From contig JAJCYW010000008.1 of the NCBI GenBank assembly GCA_029262675.1, positions 1 through 64,000 on the forward strand: DNA of 64,000 nt, in the 5' to 3' direction. Under the pieces are notes generated by a model. That model was not told the DNA's origin and searched no databases. It saw only the letters and a list, made by a program, of their open reading frames with translations. Both the position numbers and the translations under genes were made by a program. Positions 8,244 to 16,136 of this stretch are shown here, piece by piece (the stretch's first letter is position 1; each line of letters starts with the position of its first letter). Source of the stretch: Chloroflexota bacterium (GTDB lineage: Bacteria > Chloroflexota > Dehalococcoidia > DSTF01 > RBG-16-68-14).

Positions 8244-9136
8244 TACAACCGCTCCTTCACCAGCGCCGGGATCTGCTCGATCTCCTCGGCCACCGCGATG
8301 CCGGCCTCTTCCAGCCGCCGCAGCTTCTCGGCCGCGGTGTCCTGCTTGCCCTCAACGATGGTGCCGGCGTGGCCGAAGCGCATGCCGGGCATCTTGTCCA
8401 TAAAGCGTCCTGCCATGAAGGCGACGATGGGCAGCCGCGAGTCGTTCTCCTGCACCCACTCGGACAGTTTGGCGTCCATGGGGCCGCCCGGCTCCGAGTA
8501 GATGACAATGGCTTTCGTCTCGTCGTCGGCCTCGAACAGCGGCATCAGTTCGGCGTACGTCGACCCGATAATCGCGTCGCCGCCGATGCTGACGGCCGTG
8601 CTCTGGCCGAGGCCCCCGGCGGTGAGCGCGTTCGCGATCTCGGTCGTCATGCCGCCGCTGCGCGACATCACGCCGACGTTGCCGGGCTTATACGCTTTGC
8701 GCGTGTCCGCGGCCGGGCCGCCGATGCCGCCCATCTTGCACTTCTCCGGTGTGATGATGCCGAGGCAGTTCGGCCCGATGATACGCGCGTCGTGCATGGC
8801 GGCGAACTCGATCATCTCACTGACCTGGGCGCGCGGAATGCGCTCCGTGACGACGACGAGCAGCTTGATACCGGCGTCGATCGCCTCGAAGACGGCGTCG
8901 CGAGTGAAGGCCGGTGGCACGGTGAGGACGGAGCCCGTCGCGCCGTGCTTCTCGACTGCCTCGCGCACCGTGTCGTAGACCGGCACGCCGTACACGTCGC
9001 GGCCGCCGCGGCCCGGCGTCACACCGCCGACGACCTGCGAGCCGTAGTCGAGGCACTCGCGCGTCATGTTGACGGCCTCGCGGCCGGTGATGCCCTGGAT
9101 AATAAAGCTTGTGTTCTCGTCTACAAGAATGGACAT
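8243..9136 (-). CDS. Succinate/malate-CoA ligase alpha subunit
   Basis: The 297-residue protein starts MSILVDENTSFIIQGITGREA; I chose this ATG because it matches the family start and lies just after the preceding gene's stop. It has the Rossmann CoA-binding half (1-120), GPNCLGIITPEKCKMGGI, and the phosphohistidine motif GHAGTIV with His256. With the beta subunit it forms an ATP- or GTP-dependent acid-CoA ligase. Succinate (TCA cycle) is the default substrate, but a malyl-CoA-lyase-like gene 0.8 kb beyond the beta gene makes malate-CoA ligase (MtkB-like) a real alternative. Confidence 0.8.
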   Translation of the reverse strand: MSILVDENTSFIIQGITGREAVNMTRECLDYGSQVVGGVTPGRGGRDVYGVPVYDTVREAVEKHGATGSVLTVPPAFTRDAVFEAIDAGIKLLVVVTERIPRAQVSEMIEFAAMHDARIIGPNCLGIITPEKCKMGGIGGPAADTRKAYKPGNVGVMSRSGGMTTEIANALTAGGLGQSTAVSIGGDAIIGSTYAELMPLFEADDETKAIVIYSEPGGPMDAKLSEWVQENDSRLPIVAFMAGRFMDKMPGMRFGHAGTIVEGKQDTAAEKLRRLEEAGIAVAEEIEQIPALVKERL

Positions 9137-9138
9137 GG

Positions 9139-9564
9139 TTAGACCCAGCCCCGCTTCCTGTACAGCTTGAATCCGTCCGCAAGCGCCTGCCGGATCTGCT
9201 TCTTCAGTTCGACATCGAGCCGCTTCACGTGGAAGCAAGACTTGCCCTTCAACAACGAGAGCAGCTCCGGCTTGAAGAGCGCCTGCTGCTCCGGGTTGGT
9301 GTAGATGGGCATGTAGTAGAAACCCACGTAGCCCTTTTGAGGAACCATCGACGCGAAGAACATTTCTTTTTTCTTACGCCCCTCAACTTCGATTTCTTTC
9401 TCCGAATAGAGGTGAAAACCTCCCTTGGCGTCACGGCGAACCGTGAGCGGCGGCGCGTACTTCGAGAGCAACGCTTCGATCTCTTCGGCGACGCCCTCGA
9501 GATCGAGCGGCTGGCGCTGTCTTGAGACAGTGTTGGTAGCGCGTTTCGTCTTCGTTGCTGGCAC
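9139..9564 (-). CDS. DUF1801/YdhG-like protein
   Basis: The 141-residue protein has the DUF1801 (iron-chaperone-like fold) pattern: a helix with EEIEALLSKYAPPLT, strands FHLYSEKEIEVEGR and EMFFASMVPQKGYVGFYYMP, then KGKSCFHVKRLD and a C-terminal helix. It sits between the two subunits of the CoA ligase. Its GTG start overlaps the beta-subunit stop (TAGTG) and its stop lies 2 bp before the alpha-subunit ATG. A gene placed inside a two-subunit enzyme operon is unusual; the family has no firmly known function. Confidence 0.72.
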   Translation of the reverse strand: MPATKTKRATNTVSRQRQPLDLEGVAEEIEALLSKYAPPLTVRRDAKGGFHLYSEKEIEVEGRKKKEMFFASMVPQKGYVGFYYMPIYTNPEQQALFKPELLSLLKGKSCFHVKRLDVELKKQIRQALADGFKLYRKRGWV

Positions 9565-10769
9565 TAGCTCGCTCCCAGCTTCTCGACGGCGCGGCGGGCG
9601 GCCTCGGACATCGAGACGGTGCGGTCGCCGTACTCGACGCCGTACTTCTCCAATATCTTGAAGCCCTCGCCCTCCCAGGCGCCCGGGATGCGGAAGAAGA
9701 CGATCTTGTCGCTTGGCTCGAAGCCGGCCTCTATCACGCCCTTAACGACGCCACGCGCGACGATGTCCACGCGGGTGTTGCTGACGACGTTCATGATTAC
9801 GGCGATCTTGTCGACGCCGGGCTTGCTCAGCACGAGCTTGGTCAGCTCGCAGGCCTTTAGGACGCTGGGGTTGCCGCCGATCTCGCAGTAGTTGGCTGGA
9901 TTGCCACCATGGCGCTGCACGGCGTCGAAGATCGTCAGGCTGCCGCCGCCCGCGCCGATCACGAGGCCGAGGTCGCCGTCGAACTCGACGACACGGCCAG
10001 CGACGCCGCGGGCGTCGACCTGATCGACCTGCGCGCCACGGCGCTCGAAGTCGGTCGGCGGGCGGCCCTGGCGCGTCTCGTCGGCGTCGATGCCCATCTC
10101 GGCCAGCAGGTCTTTCTGCAAATCGCGCGCCTCATCCTCCATATCGAGGTGGCAGTCGAGCGCGACGAACGAGCCGTCGTCGAGTTGCGAAAGCGGATTG
10201 ATCTCGGCCAACGTCAGTCCGTATTTCAGGAACGTGTGCGCCAACCGAGAGCCGATGCGCGTCAGTGTCGTCAGCTCCCGCCCGCCGATGCCAAGCGACG
10301 CGATCAGCTCCTTCATCTTGTAGTCGCTAAACGGCAGCAGCGCGGAGAAGTTGCGCTTGGCGACGTGGTCCGGGTGCTGCTCCGCCACCTCTTCGATGTC
10401 GATGCCGCCCATGTCGCTGAAGATGGCGACGGGCTGCTTGGCGATTGCGTCGTAGGTGACGCCGAGATAGTACTCTTGCTTGATGCCAGCCTTCGCCTCG
10501 ACGAGGACGCTGACCGGAAGCTGGTCGCTGATCTCGAGCTGGAGGATCTCGGCGGCGGCGGCCTTAGCCTCGGCGGGCGTGTCGGCGAACTTGACGCCGC
10601 CGGCCTTCATCCGGCCGCCGGAGAGCACCTGCGACTTGAGCACGACCGCACCGCCCACCTCCGTGGCGATGCGCTCCGCGTCGGCCGGTGTCTCGGCGAC
10701 GCCACCGCTGGGCGTCGGCACACCCTGCTTGGCGAGGAGCTGCTTGGCTTCGAACTCGTAGAAACGCAT
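9564..10769 (-). CDS. Succinate/malate-CoA ligase beta subunit
   Basis: The 401-residue protein begins MRFYEFEAKQLLAKQGVPTP, the standard start of the beta subunit. It contains an ATP-grasp domain (1-240; VVLKSQVLSGGRMKAGGVKF, LAEINPLSQLDDGSFVALD) and the C-terminal CoA-ligase domain (about 255-400; GLVIGAGGGSLTIFDAV, NYCEIGGNPS). It is the first gene of the operon beta-DUF1801-alpha-hydrolase-ferredoxin. E. coli SucC is 388 residues, so length is normal. Sequence alone does not separate succinate from malate specificity. Confidence 0.82.
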   Translation of the reverse strand: MRFYEFEAKQLLAKQGVPTPSGGVAETPADAERIATEVGGAVVLKSQVLSGGRMKAGGVKFADTPAEAKAAAAEILQLEISDQLPVSVLVEAKAGIKQEYYLGVTYDAIAKQPVAIFSDMGGIDIEEVAEQHPDHVAKRNFSALLPFSDYKMKELIASLGIGGRELTTLTRIGSRLAHTFLKYGLTLAEINPLSQLDDGSFVALDCHLDMEDEARDLQKDLLAEMGIDADETRQGRPPTDFERRGAQVDQVDARGVAGRVVEFDGDLGLVIGAGGGSLTIFDAVQRHGGNPANYCEIGGNPSVLKACELTKLVLSKPGVDKIAVIMNVVSNTRVDIVARGVVKGVIEAGFEPSDKIVFFRIPGAWEGEGFKILEKYGVEYGDRTVSMSEAARRAVEKLGAS

Positions 10770-10941
10770 CGCGCCTTAGCATAGCAGCGCCTCTGTGGTC
10801 AGGAAAGTGTGGTTACGTGGGCACTACTACGAGCCTTGTGGAAGGCTCAGCGTCAGCGTCACTACAATCGATTGGGCTGCCGATTTCAGCGCCAGCGTGC
10901 ACGTTTGGCCGCTTAACGCGCCGTGCTTGGCCGCAGCCAGG

Positions 10942-11364
10942 CTACTCGCTCAGAAGAGCCATGCGATCGAAGTAGACTTCATTCCGGCACATCTTGTCTC
11001 CCCGCACCAAGACGAGGTCCATGCCGTCGATCTCTGTCGTCTTTCCGCCACTGGCCGGAGTCAATGACGCGTGCCACAGGAAGCCACCGCCATCCTCCTC
11101 TCCAAAGAGGAAGAACTCCCGTAGCGACCAGTTCATCGTCCACTGCTCGAACAACCTGGTCAGGTAGCGCCGCATAGCGTCGTGCCCCGCTACAGGCCCG
11201 TTAGTGTTCGGATCTAGATAGATTCCGTCTTCGGTATAGCAGGCCACTACCTGTTCTACGTCCTGTTTGTTCCAGGCGGCCAAGAACTCCTCAGCAAGGC
11301 GCAGGGCCATTGGTGTATCCAGGCGCCCTGTGGTGCCGGGAGCCTCGACGTTAGACGTTGCCAT
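10942..11364 (-). CDS. SnoaL-like (NTF2-fold) protein
   Basis: The 140-residue protein has the cone-shaped NTF2/SnoaL pattern: a helix LAEEFLAAWNKQDVEQVVACYTEDGIYLDP, GHDAMRRYLTRLFEQW, then strands with WHASLTPASGG and EIDGMDLVLVRGDK, and NEVYFDRMALL at the end. Such folds act as isomerases, cyclases, dehydratases or ligand-binding domains, and no active residues can be assigned here. An AGGTG site precedes the ATG. The upstream 173 bp contain an imperfect inverted repeat, TAGTG-N6-CACTA, near 11400. Confidence 0.75.
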   Translation of the reverse strand: MATSNVEAPGTTGRLDTPMALRLAEEFLAAWNKQDVEQVVACYTEDGIYLDPNTNGPVAGHDAMRRYLTRLFEQWTMNWSLREFFLFGEEDGGGFLWHASLTPASGGKTTEIDGMDLVLVRGDKMCRNEVYFDRMALLSE

Positions 11365-11537
11365 CGTTCACCTCCATGTCACTCGTCGTAATTAACGCTA
11401 GTGAGTCGCCACTAACTAACCTTTTGACAAGTCTACTTTAACACTGAATTCTCGAGTTGTAAAGAGGTGATTGAGGGTACCGGCCGGCGCAGCTAGGTCA
11501 GCCCTAACTTACGTAGCGTGCGTGGCTTTGGGGTGCC

Positions 11538-12566
11538 CTAGCCTACCCGCCCCATGACTTCGAGGATGTCGTAGCCGGTGACCGCTTTGGACTTGGCCGC
11601 TTGCTCGTCGAGCCAGGCGGAGTCCAGTTTGCCAGCCTGGACGGCCTTCGCCAGGTCCATCAGCTTGGCCTTGATCGTCGCCTCGTCGTCGAACTCGGCA
11701 GTGTTGGGGTTGTAGATCGAGCCGCCGCCGGCCTCGTGGTAGTACTCGATGGCGCCCTTGGACTGCTCGATCACGTCGTCGGACGGCGTAAAGACGTCGT
11801 TTGCGATCTCCGCCTGCTGCGGGTGGATCACCCAGGTGCCGTCCATTCCGAGGTCGCGCGCCCCCTCGTTCTTCTCGCGCAGGCCGGCGTAGATCTCCTT
11901 CTCTTCGTCTTCGGGCGTGTCCTTGCGGACGAGGCGCAGCCAGGCGTTATCGACGGCGTGGAGGCCGGCCGCCTTCGCCGCGACGACGGTTGCCTGCTTG
12001 GCGTAGTGGAAGTTCTGGTTCTGGTTGTAGACGTTGTCGCGCACGCCCATGGCGGCGGCGAAATCGGCGATGCCGAAGATCAGGCCCACCATGCGATCGG
12101 AGGCGGTCGCAATCTGATAGGCGTTCATCACGGCGATCGGCGTCTCGATAAGCGCCTCGATCTGGACCCTCGTCGTCCAGCCGCCTTCCCGCTCCAGCGC
12201 GTCGAGGAGCTGCGAGAGGTAGGCGATGTCCTCCGCCTTCTCGGTCTTGGGCAGGATGATGCCGTGGAAGCGGTCAGCGGCGCCCAGCATGATGGCCTGG
12301 AGGTCGCCCAAGAAATACTTGGACTGGATATTGTTGGGCCGGACGGCGATGACTCTTTCACCGAAATCGATCGTCGTCAGCGCCTCGACCATAGTCTTGC
12401 GGCTGGCCTCGCCCTTGAACTCGTAGGGGCAGGCGTCCTCGAAATCTGGCATGACGTGATCGACGGGCGCAACGGCCGCGCGTTCGTGCATTTTGAGCAT
12501 GTGGCTGGGGTAGGTCAGTTCCGTGCGGGGGATGACAAAGCGATTCAGCTTTTGCAGTACGTACAT
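11538..12566 (-). CDS. mcl: Malyl-CoA/beta-methylmalyl-CoA lyase-like (HpcH/CitE) enzyme
   Basis: The 342-residue protein is an HpcH/HpaI aldolase/CitE-fold enzyme: RTELTYPSHMLKMHERA, MPDFEDACPYEFK (acidic metal ligand), VIAVRPNNIQSKYF (substrate Arg), IILPKTEKAEDI, VQIEALIETPIAVMNAYQI (metal-binding Glu) and GLIFGIADFAAAMG. Length and motifs fit L-malyl-CoA/beta-methylmalyl-CoA lyases better than CitE. It would split beta-methylmalyl-CoA to glyoxylate plus propionyl-CoA, or malyl-CoA to glyoxylate plus acetyl-CoA. With the hydratase and dehydrogenase at 3-6 kb and the CoA ligase beside it, the context supports this. CitE-like side reactions remain possible. Confidence 0.75.
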   Translation of the reverse strand: MYVLQKLNRFVIPRTELTYPSHMLKMHERAAVAPVDHVMPDFEDACPYEFKGEASRKTMVEALTTIDFGERVIAVRPNNIQSKYFLGDLQAIMLGAADRFHGIILPKTEKAEDIAYLSQLLDALEREGGWTTRVQIEALIETPIAVMNAYQIATASDRMVGLIFGIADFAAAMGVRDNVYNQNQNFHYAKQATVVAAKAAGLHAVDNAWLRLVRKDTPEDEEKEIYAGLREKNEGARDLGMDGTWVIHPQQAEIANDVFTPSDDVIEQSKGAIEYYHEAGGGSIYNPNTAEFDDEATIKAKLMDLAKAVQAGKLDSAWLDEQAAKSKAVTGYDILEVMGRVG

Positions 12567-12632
12567 AACGCTCCTCGGTGTTCGTGTCGGGACGCCCTCG
12601 TACTATAGAGAAGTGAATGGCCGTCGATCAAG

Positions 12633-12662
12633 GAGAGGGCCGGGAATGATCCCAGCCCTCTC
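12633..12662 (-). terminator. GC-rich hairpin downstream of bioY
   Basis: GAGAGGGC and GCCCTCTC form the outer stem around GGGA-ATGA-TCCC. There is no long T run on either strand. It lies between bioY and mcl, both on the - strand, so it most likely ends bioY transcription. Its core (AGAGGGCCGGGA) matches the hairpin at 13447. Confidence 0.55.
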
Positions 12663-12740
12663 GAATTCTTGGCCAACTTCAGCTCTGAAGAAACCGAAAG
12701 TTGTTCCCTGCTCATGCCAGCCGTTCCGCAGGAACTGCAA

Positions 12741-12761
12741 GCTGCTCCCTTTGGGAGCAGC
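12741..12761 (-). terminator. Perfect hairpin right after the bioY stop
   Basis: GCTGCTCCC-TTT-GGGAGCAGC is a 9-bp perfect stem starting two bases after the bioY stop codon. It lacks a U tract, so it could be an mRNA 3'-end stabiliser as well as a terminator. Confidence 0.5.
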
Positions 12762-12762
12762 C

Positions 12763-13386
12763 CTACTCAGATCGCCTGCCCCGCACGAACTCCACGATCG
12801 ACCAGCCGGCAGGAAGAACGAGAGACGCGGCGATCAGTTTCGCCAAGTCACCCGGGATGAAAGGCCAGAGGCCTGCCTCAAACGTGTCAACTGGAAAGCT
12901 CATGATGGCCAGCCAGCGATTCAGCCAGATCAGGCCAGGCACGTAGATCACGGCGTTCGCGACCAGCATGACGAGGAGAAGCCAGCCGGACTTGTCCCAG
13001 CCTCGTTCGGCGAACCAACCAACGATGAAGGCTGCGGGAAGAAAGCCGATCAGATATCCACCGCTGGCACCAGCGAACGTCGTGTAGTAGCGAGACCAAT
13101 CGGCGAAAACTGGAGCCCCAGCTACGCCAGCCACGAGGTAGGCGAGAACGGCCGCAGTGCCCAATCTGGAGCCTAACAGCGCACCAGTCACGAGGACGGC
13201 GAACGTCTGGCCGGTGATCGGCACGGGGTTGCCGGCGCGTGTTTCGATAAACGGGTAGTTCCAGTTCACCTGCGCCGCTAAGCCAATGAACACAACGGCC
13301 GCCGCGACCAGAAGCGCGTTACGGAGGATCGATTCTCTGGGAAAGACTGCGACGCTCAGCGTCCGGAACGTGGCTGCTTGCTGCAA
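12763..13386 (-). CDS. bioY: BioY-family biotin transporter substrate-binding subunit
   Basis: The 207-residue membrane protein has about six hydrophobic segments. It shows the BioY marks PVPITGQTFAVLVTGALLGSRLG, AGVAGAPVF, and GASGGYLIGFLPAAFIVGW. BioY is the S component of an ECF-type biotin importer, or works alone. No ECF ATPase or T-component genes are adjacent, so it must share a module encoded elsewhere or act alone. It is a single-gene unit between two hairpins on the 3' side and the Liv operon terminator upstream. Confidence 0.88.
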   Translation of the reverse strand: MQQAATFRTLSVAVFPRESILRNALLVAAAVVFIGLAAQVNWNYPFIETRAGNPVPITGQTFAVLVTGALLGSRLGTAAVLAYLVAGVAGAPVFADWSRYYTTFAGASGGYLIGFLPAAFIVGWFAERGWDKSGWLLLVMLVANAVIYVPGLIWLNRWLAIMSFPVDTFEAGLWPFIPGDLAKLIAASLVLPAGWSIVEFVRGRRSE

Positions 13387-13446
13387 ACGTTCCTCCTATC
13401 TATTCTATTCTCGATTTCTCAGTACGAGTCGAAGGTTGAGAGTAAT

Positions 13447-13475
13447 CAGAGGGCCGGGATGTCCCCGGCCCTCTG
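13447..13475 (-). terminator. Hairpin downstream of livK
   Basis: CAGAGGGCCGGG and CCCGGCCCTCTG pair perfectly around a short loop, 20 bp after the livK stop. The sequence shares its core with the hairpin at 12633-12662, so this genome may use a recurring terminator or repeat family here. Confidence 0.65.
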
Positions 13476-13494
13476 AAAGCTACCGTGTTTCCGC

Positions 13495-14835
13495 TTAAGG
13501 CAGCGCGCCTTCTGGAAGATCAACTTCCTCTAGAGAATCGACGGTGAGGTCCGCGACCGCAATACCCTCGAAGGTGTACGCGGGGCCGGTGATCTCGATC
13601 CTTCCGCCCTTGTATTCCCCCAACGCGACAGTCTGCGAGGGGTCGTGATCACTCGCACTGAAATTCACGGCGTAGAGGCAGACCGAGCAGAACCAGTCCG
13701 TCATCGATTCCGCCGCGTCAATGAGCCCCTGGCGGGTCGGGTTGTCGCCCGCCCTACTCAGCGTCTCGATCATCATTTCCGCCACATACTGCGAGTACAG
13801 CGTCAGGACACTCGCTCCGGCCCTGTCGATCCCTGCGAATTCGAGGATCTCAAGATGCTTCTGGATCCCGGGATGGTCTTCCTGCCATTGCATGAAGGTG
13901 GCGACGGCACCGATGGTGCCTTCTATGACGTCCTCACCGGCGATGAGCATGGTCAGTTCGTTCATGCTGACGGCGCTGATGATGAACGGAACGTCCCAGT
14001 TCAGGTCTAGCCTGGCATGCTTGATCGCGTTTGCCGTCAGCAGCGGCGTGGAAACGATCACCACGACGTCGGCTTCGGCGGCACGCAACCGGTCAATCTG
14101 AGAGTTGAGATCCGGGTCCGTCACCTCATACGGCTCTTCGCCAACCAGCTCGACGGTGTCGTTCACGCCAAGCTTGACCCCGACCAGTCCATCAGCGCCG
14201 AAGTCATCGTTCTGAAGAATGACGCCGTACTTGCCGCCGGGGAAAGTGTCAGAGATGTACTTCCCCGCAACGAGGAACTCGCCGGTGTAGTTGGGATTCG
14301 ATCCGAACGTGAGCGGCCGCGCGGCCGGATCCTTCACCCACTCGGTGGCTCCGGTCGCGGCGAACATGTCGGGTACGCCTTGATCCTGGAGGTAATCGAT
14401 AACCTGCAGGTGGTTCGGAGTGCCAAGGGCGTTGAACAGGGCAAAGATCCCATCCTGCTCAACGAGCTTTCTCGTCAGGTCCACTGCGAGCGGCGGCGAG
14501 TATTGGTCGTCCTCGACCAGATAGGTGATCGTCCGGCCGTTGACACCGCCTTCTGTTTCGTTGATGTAGTCGAAGTAGGAGCCGACGAAGGTTGGGATGA
14601 TCGAGTAAGCAGCGATCGGCCCCGTCAGCGAGGTGTGAGTACCCAGCACGATCTCGGTATCGGTGATGCCAGGCACATCGACGCCGTCCGGAGGCTCCGT
14701 GGCGTCGGGTTCGGTCACATCAGGAGTGTCAGTTGGATCAACATCGTCTCCATCGTCGTCCCCGCACGCTGCCAGGAACAGCATCGTGCACGCTAGAAGG
14801 ATGCCCAGCACCCAGAGCATTTTTGTGATTCGCAT
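13495..14835 (-). CDS. livK: Branched-chain amino acid ABC transporter, substrate-binding lipoprotein
   Basis: I start at 14835 (MRITKMLW) because GGGAGGAAACAC precedes it; a longer start exists six codons upstream. The signal peptide ends in lipobox LAAC (about residue 23), followed by an Asp/Thr/Pro-rich linker (to about 55) and the two-lobed periplasmic binding fold of LivJ/UrtA type (IVLGTHTSLTGPIAAYS, YLVEDDQYSPPLAVDLTRKLVEQD). It belongs with livM, livH, livF and livG upstream on the same strand. The true ligand may be branched amino acids, urea, amides or short acids. Confidence 0.87.
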   Translation of the reverse strand: MRITKMLWVLGILLACTMLFLAACGDDDGDDVDPTDTPDVTEPDATEPPDGVDVPGITDTEIVLGTHTSLTGPIAAYSIIPTFVGSYFDYINETEGGVNGRTITYLVEDDQYSPPLAVDLTRKLVEQDGIFALFNALGTPNHLQVIDYLQDQGVPDMFAATGATEWVKDPAARPLTFGSNPNYTGEFLVAGKYISDTFPGGKYGVILQNDDFGADGLVGVKLGVNDTVELVGEEPYEVTDPDLNSQIDRLRAAEADVVVIVSTPLLTANAIKHARLDLNWDVPFIISAVSMNELTMLIAGEDVIEGTIGAVATFMQWQEDHPGIQKHLEILEFAGIDRAGASVLTLYSQYVAEMMIETLSRAGDNPTRQGLIDAAESMTDWFCSVCLYAVNFSASDHDPSQTVALGEYKGGRIEITGPAYTFEGIAVADLTVDSLEEVDLPEGALP

Positions 14836-14927
14836 GTGTTTCCTCCCTGTCATGCTTGAAGTGATTCCGTTGGATCATACATCGAGAACGCTTGGTTAAC
14901 GCAACCCCTCCCTTCGCGCCTCGCTTA

Positions 14928-16136
14928 TCACTCCTTCTTCCCACTATCATCCGCGTCTGAATTTCCCGGCAGCGAAGCCGAGAGGTTTCGCAATGTTCCG
15001 CGTATTGCACTGAGTGCAGGGAGATCCATTGCGCCAATCCCTCCGCCGCGCCTCAAGCTCAGAAGACTCTGAACGATCCCTGCCAGCCCCCTTGGGAACG
15101 TCAAGATGGTGGCGATGAGCAGGCTACCATAAATTACCGGACTCAGCCGTTCGAAGTCCCGTACGTTGTTGAGGCCTGGTATCCAGTCGGGCAGGTTACT
15201 AATCACCTCGGCCTGGAACGCCAGGAAGAGTGCTCCAAATACGGAGCCAAGTATGGTACCCAGGCCGCCGATCACCACGGCCACGAGGAAGAGGATCGAG
15301 TCATTGAAGCGCAAGCTCTCTGGGGCGACGAACGTCTGGACGACGAAGAATAGGCCTCCACCGATCCCGGCATAGAAGGAACTGATCCCAAAGGCGAGCG
15401 CTTTGTAAAGCGGGACGTTGACACCCATCTGCTCGGCCCCGATCTCGCTGTCACGGAGCGCAACAAACGCACGGCCAATCCTGCTGCGCGTGATATTCCA
15501 GAGAAGGACGGTCATCAGAACCGCGGTTCCAATAGTCACGTAGTAGATCCACTGTCGCTCATTGAGGGAGACGGCGTCCCGCGTCACCGCCCCGAGAAAG
15601 TCGTTCACAAGATTCGGCGGCTCCACCGGGCGGATGCCGATCCCGAGCGCCCCGTTCGTCCACGAATTGATGCCATTGAGCTTGAGGATTTGGGGCAGTG
15701 TGATGATCAGCGAGAACGTCGCGATCGCGAGGTAGGGACCTGACAGCCGCGCGGCCGGCAAACCGATCACAAGGCCCCCGACAACCCCGGTGAACACACC
15801 AGCAAGAATCACCGCCAGGGCCAGCGGGACGCCAAACTCGTCGAAGAGAATACCAGTCGTATACGCGCCAACCAGAACGACGGCAGCATGGCCAAGTGAG
15901 ATCTGGCCACTTGTTCCGGTTAGCAGGTTCATGCTCATGGCCACCAATAGCCACACCCCGAACATGGTCGCGTTGAACGTGCGAAACTCGGTGATTTCCA
16001 GCGTGAAGAATCCTAGGTTGCGGATCGATCCGTCAAACAGAGGCCAACCATGCACATATGGGAATACGATGAGGACGACACCAAGGAGCGAGAGCCAGAG
16101 AAAGCGCGGTTGGAGGAGTGCCCTAACGCTCATCAC
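14928..16136 (-). CDS. livM: Branched-chain amino acid ABC transporter permease LivM
   Basis: The 402-residue integral membrane protein has about ten helices and LivM-type motifs: MSMNLLTGTSGQISLGHAAVVLVGAY and the cytoplasmic EAA-like region FVALRDSEIGAEQMGVNVPLYKALAFGISSFYAG-type block. Its start overlaps the end of livH by 4 bp (ATGA). It forms the transmembrane heterodimer with LivH. Confidence 0.9.
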   Translation of the reverse strand: MMSVRALLQPRFLWLSLLGVVLIVFPYVHGWPLFDGSIRNLGFFTLEITEFRTFNATMFGVWLLVAMSMNLLTGTSGQISLGHAAVVLVGAYTTGILFDEFGVPLALAVILAGVFTGVVGGLVIGLPAARLSGPYLAIATFSLIITLPQILKLNGINSWTNGALGIGIRPVEPPNLVNDFLGAVTRDAVSLNERQWIYYVTIGTAVLMTVLLWNITRSRIGRAFVALRDSEIGAEQMGVNVPLYKALAFGISSFYAGIGGGLFFVVQTFVAPESLRFNDSILFLVAVVIGGLGTILGSVFGALFLAFQAEVISNLPDWIPGLNNVRDFERLSPVIYGSLLIATILTFPRGLAGIVQSLLSLRRGGGIGAMDLPALSAIRGTLRNLSASLPGNSDADDSGKKE

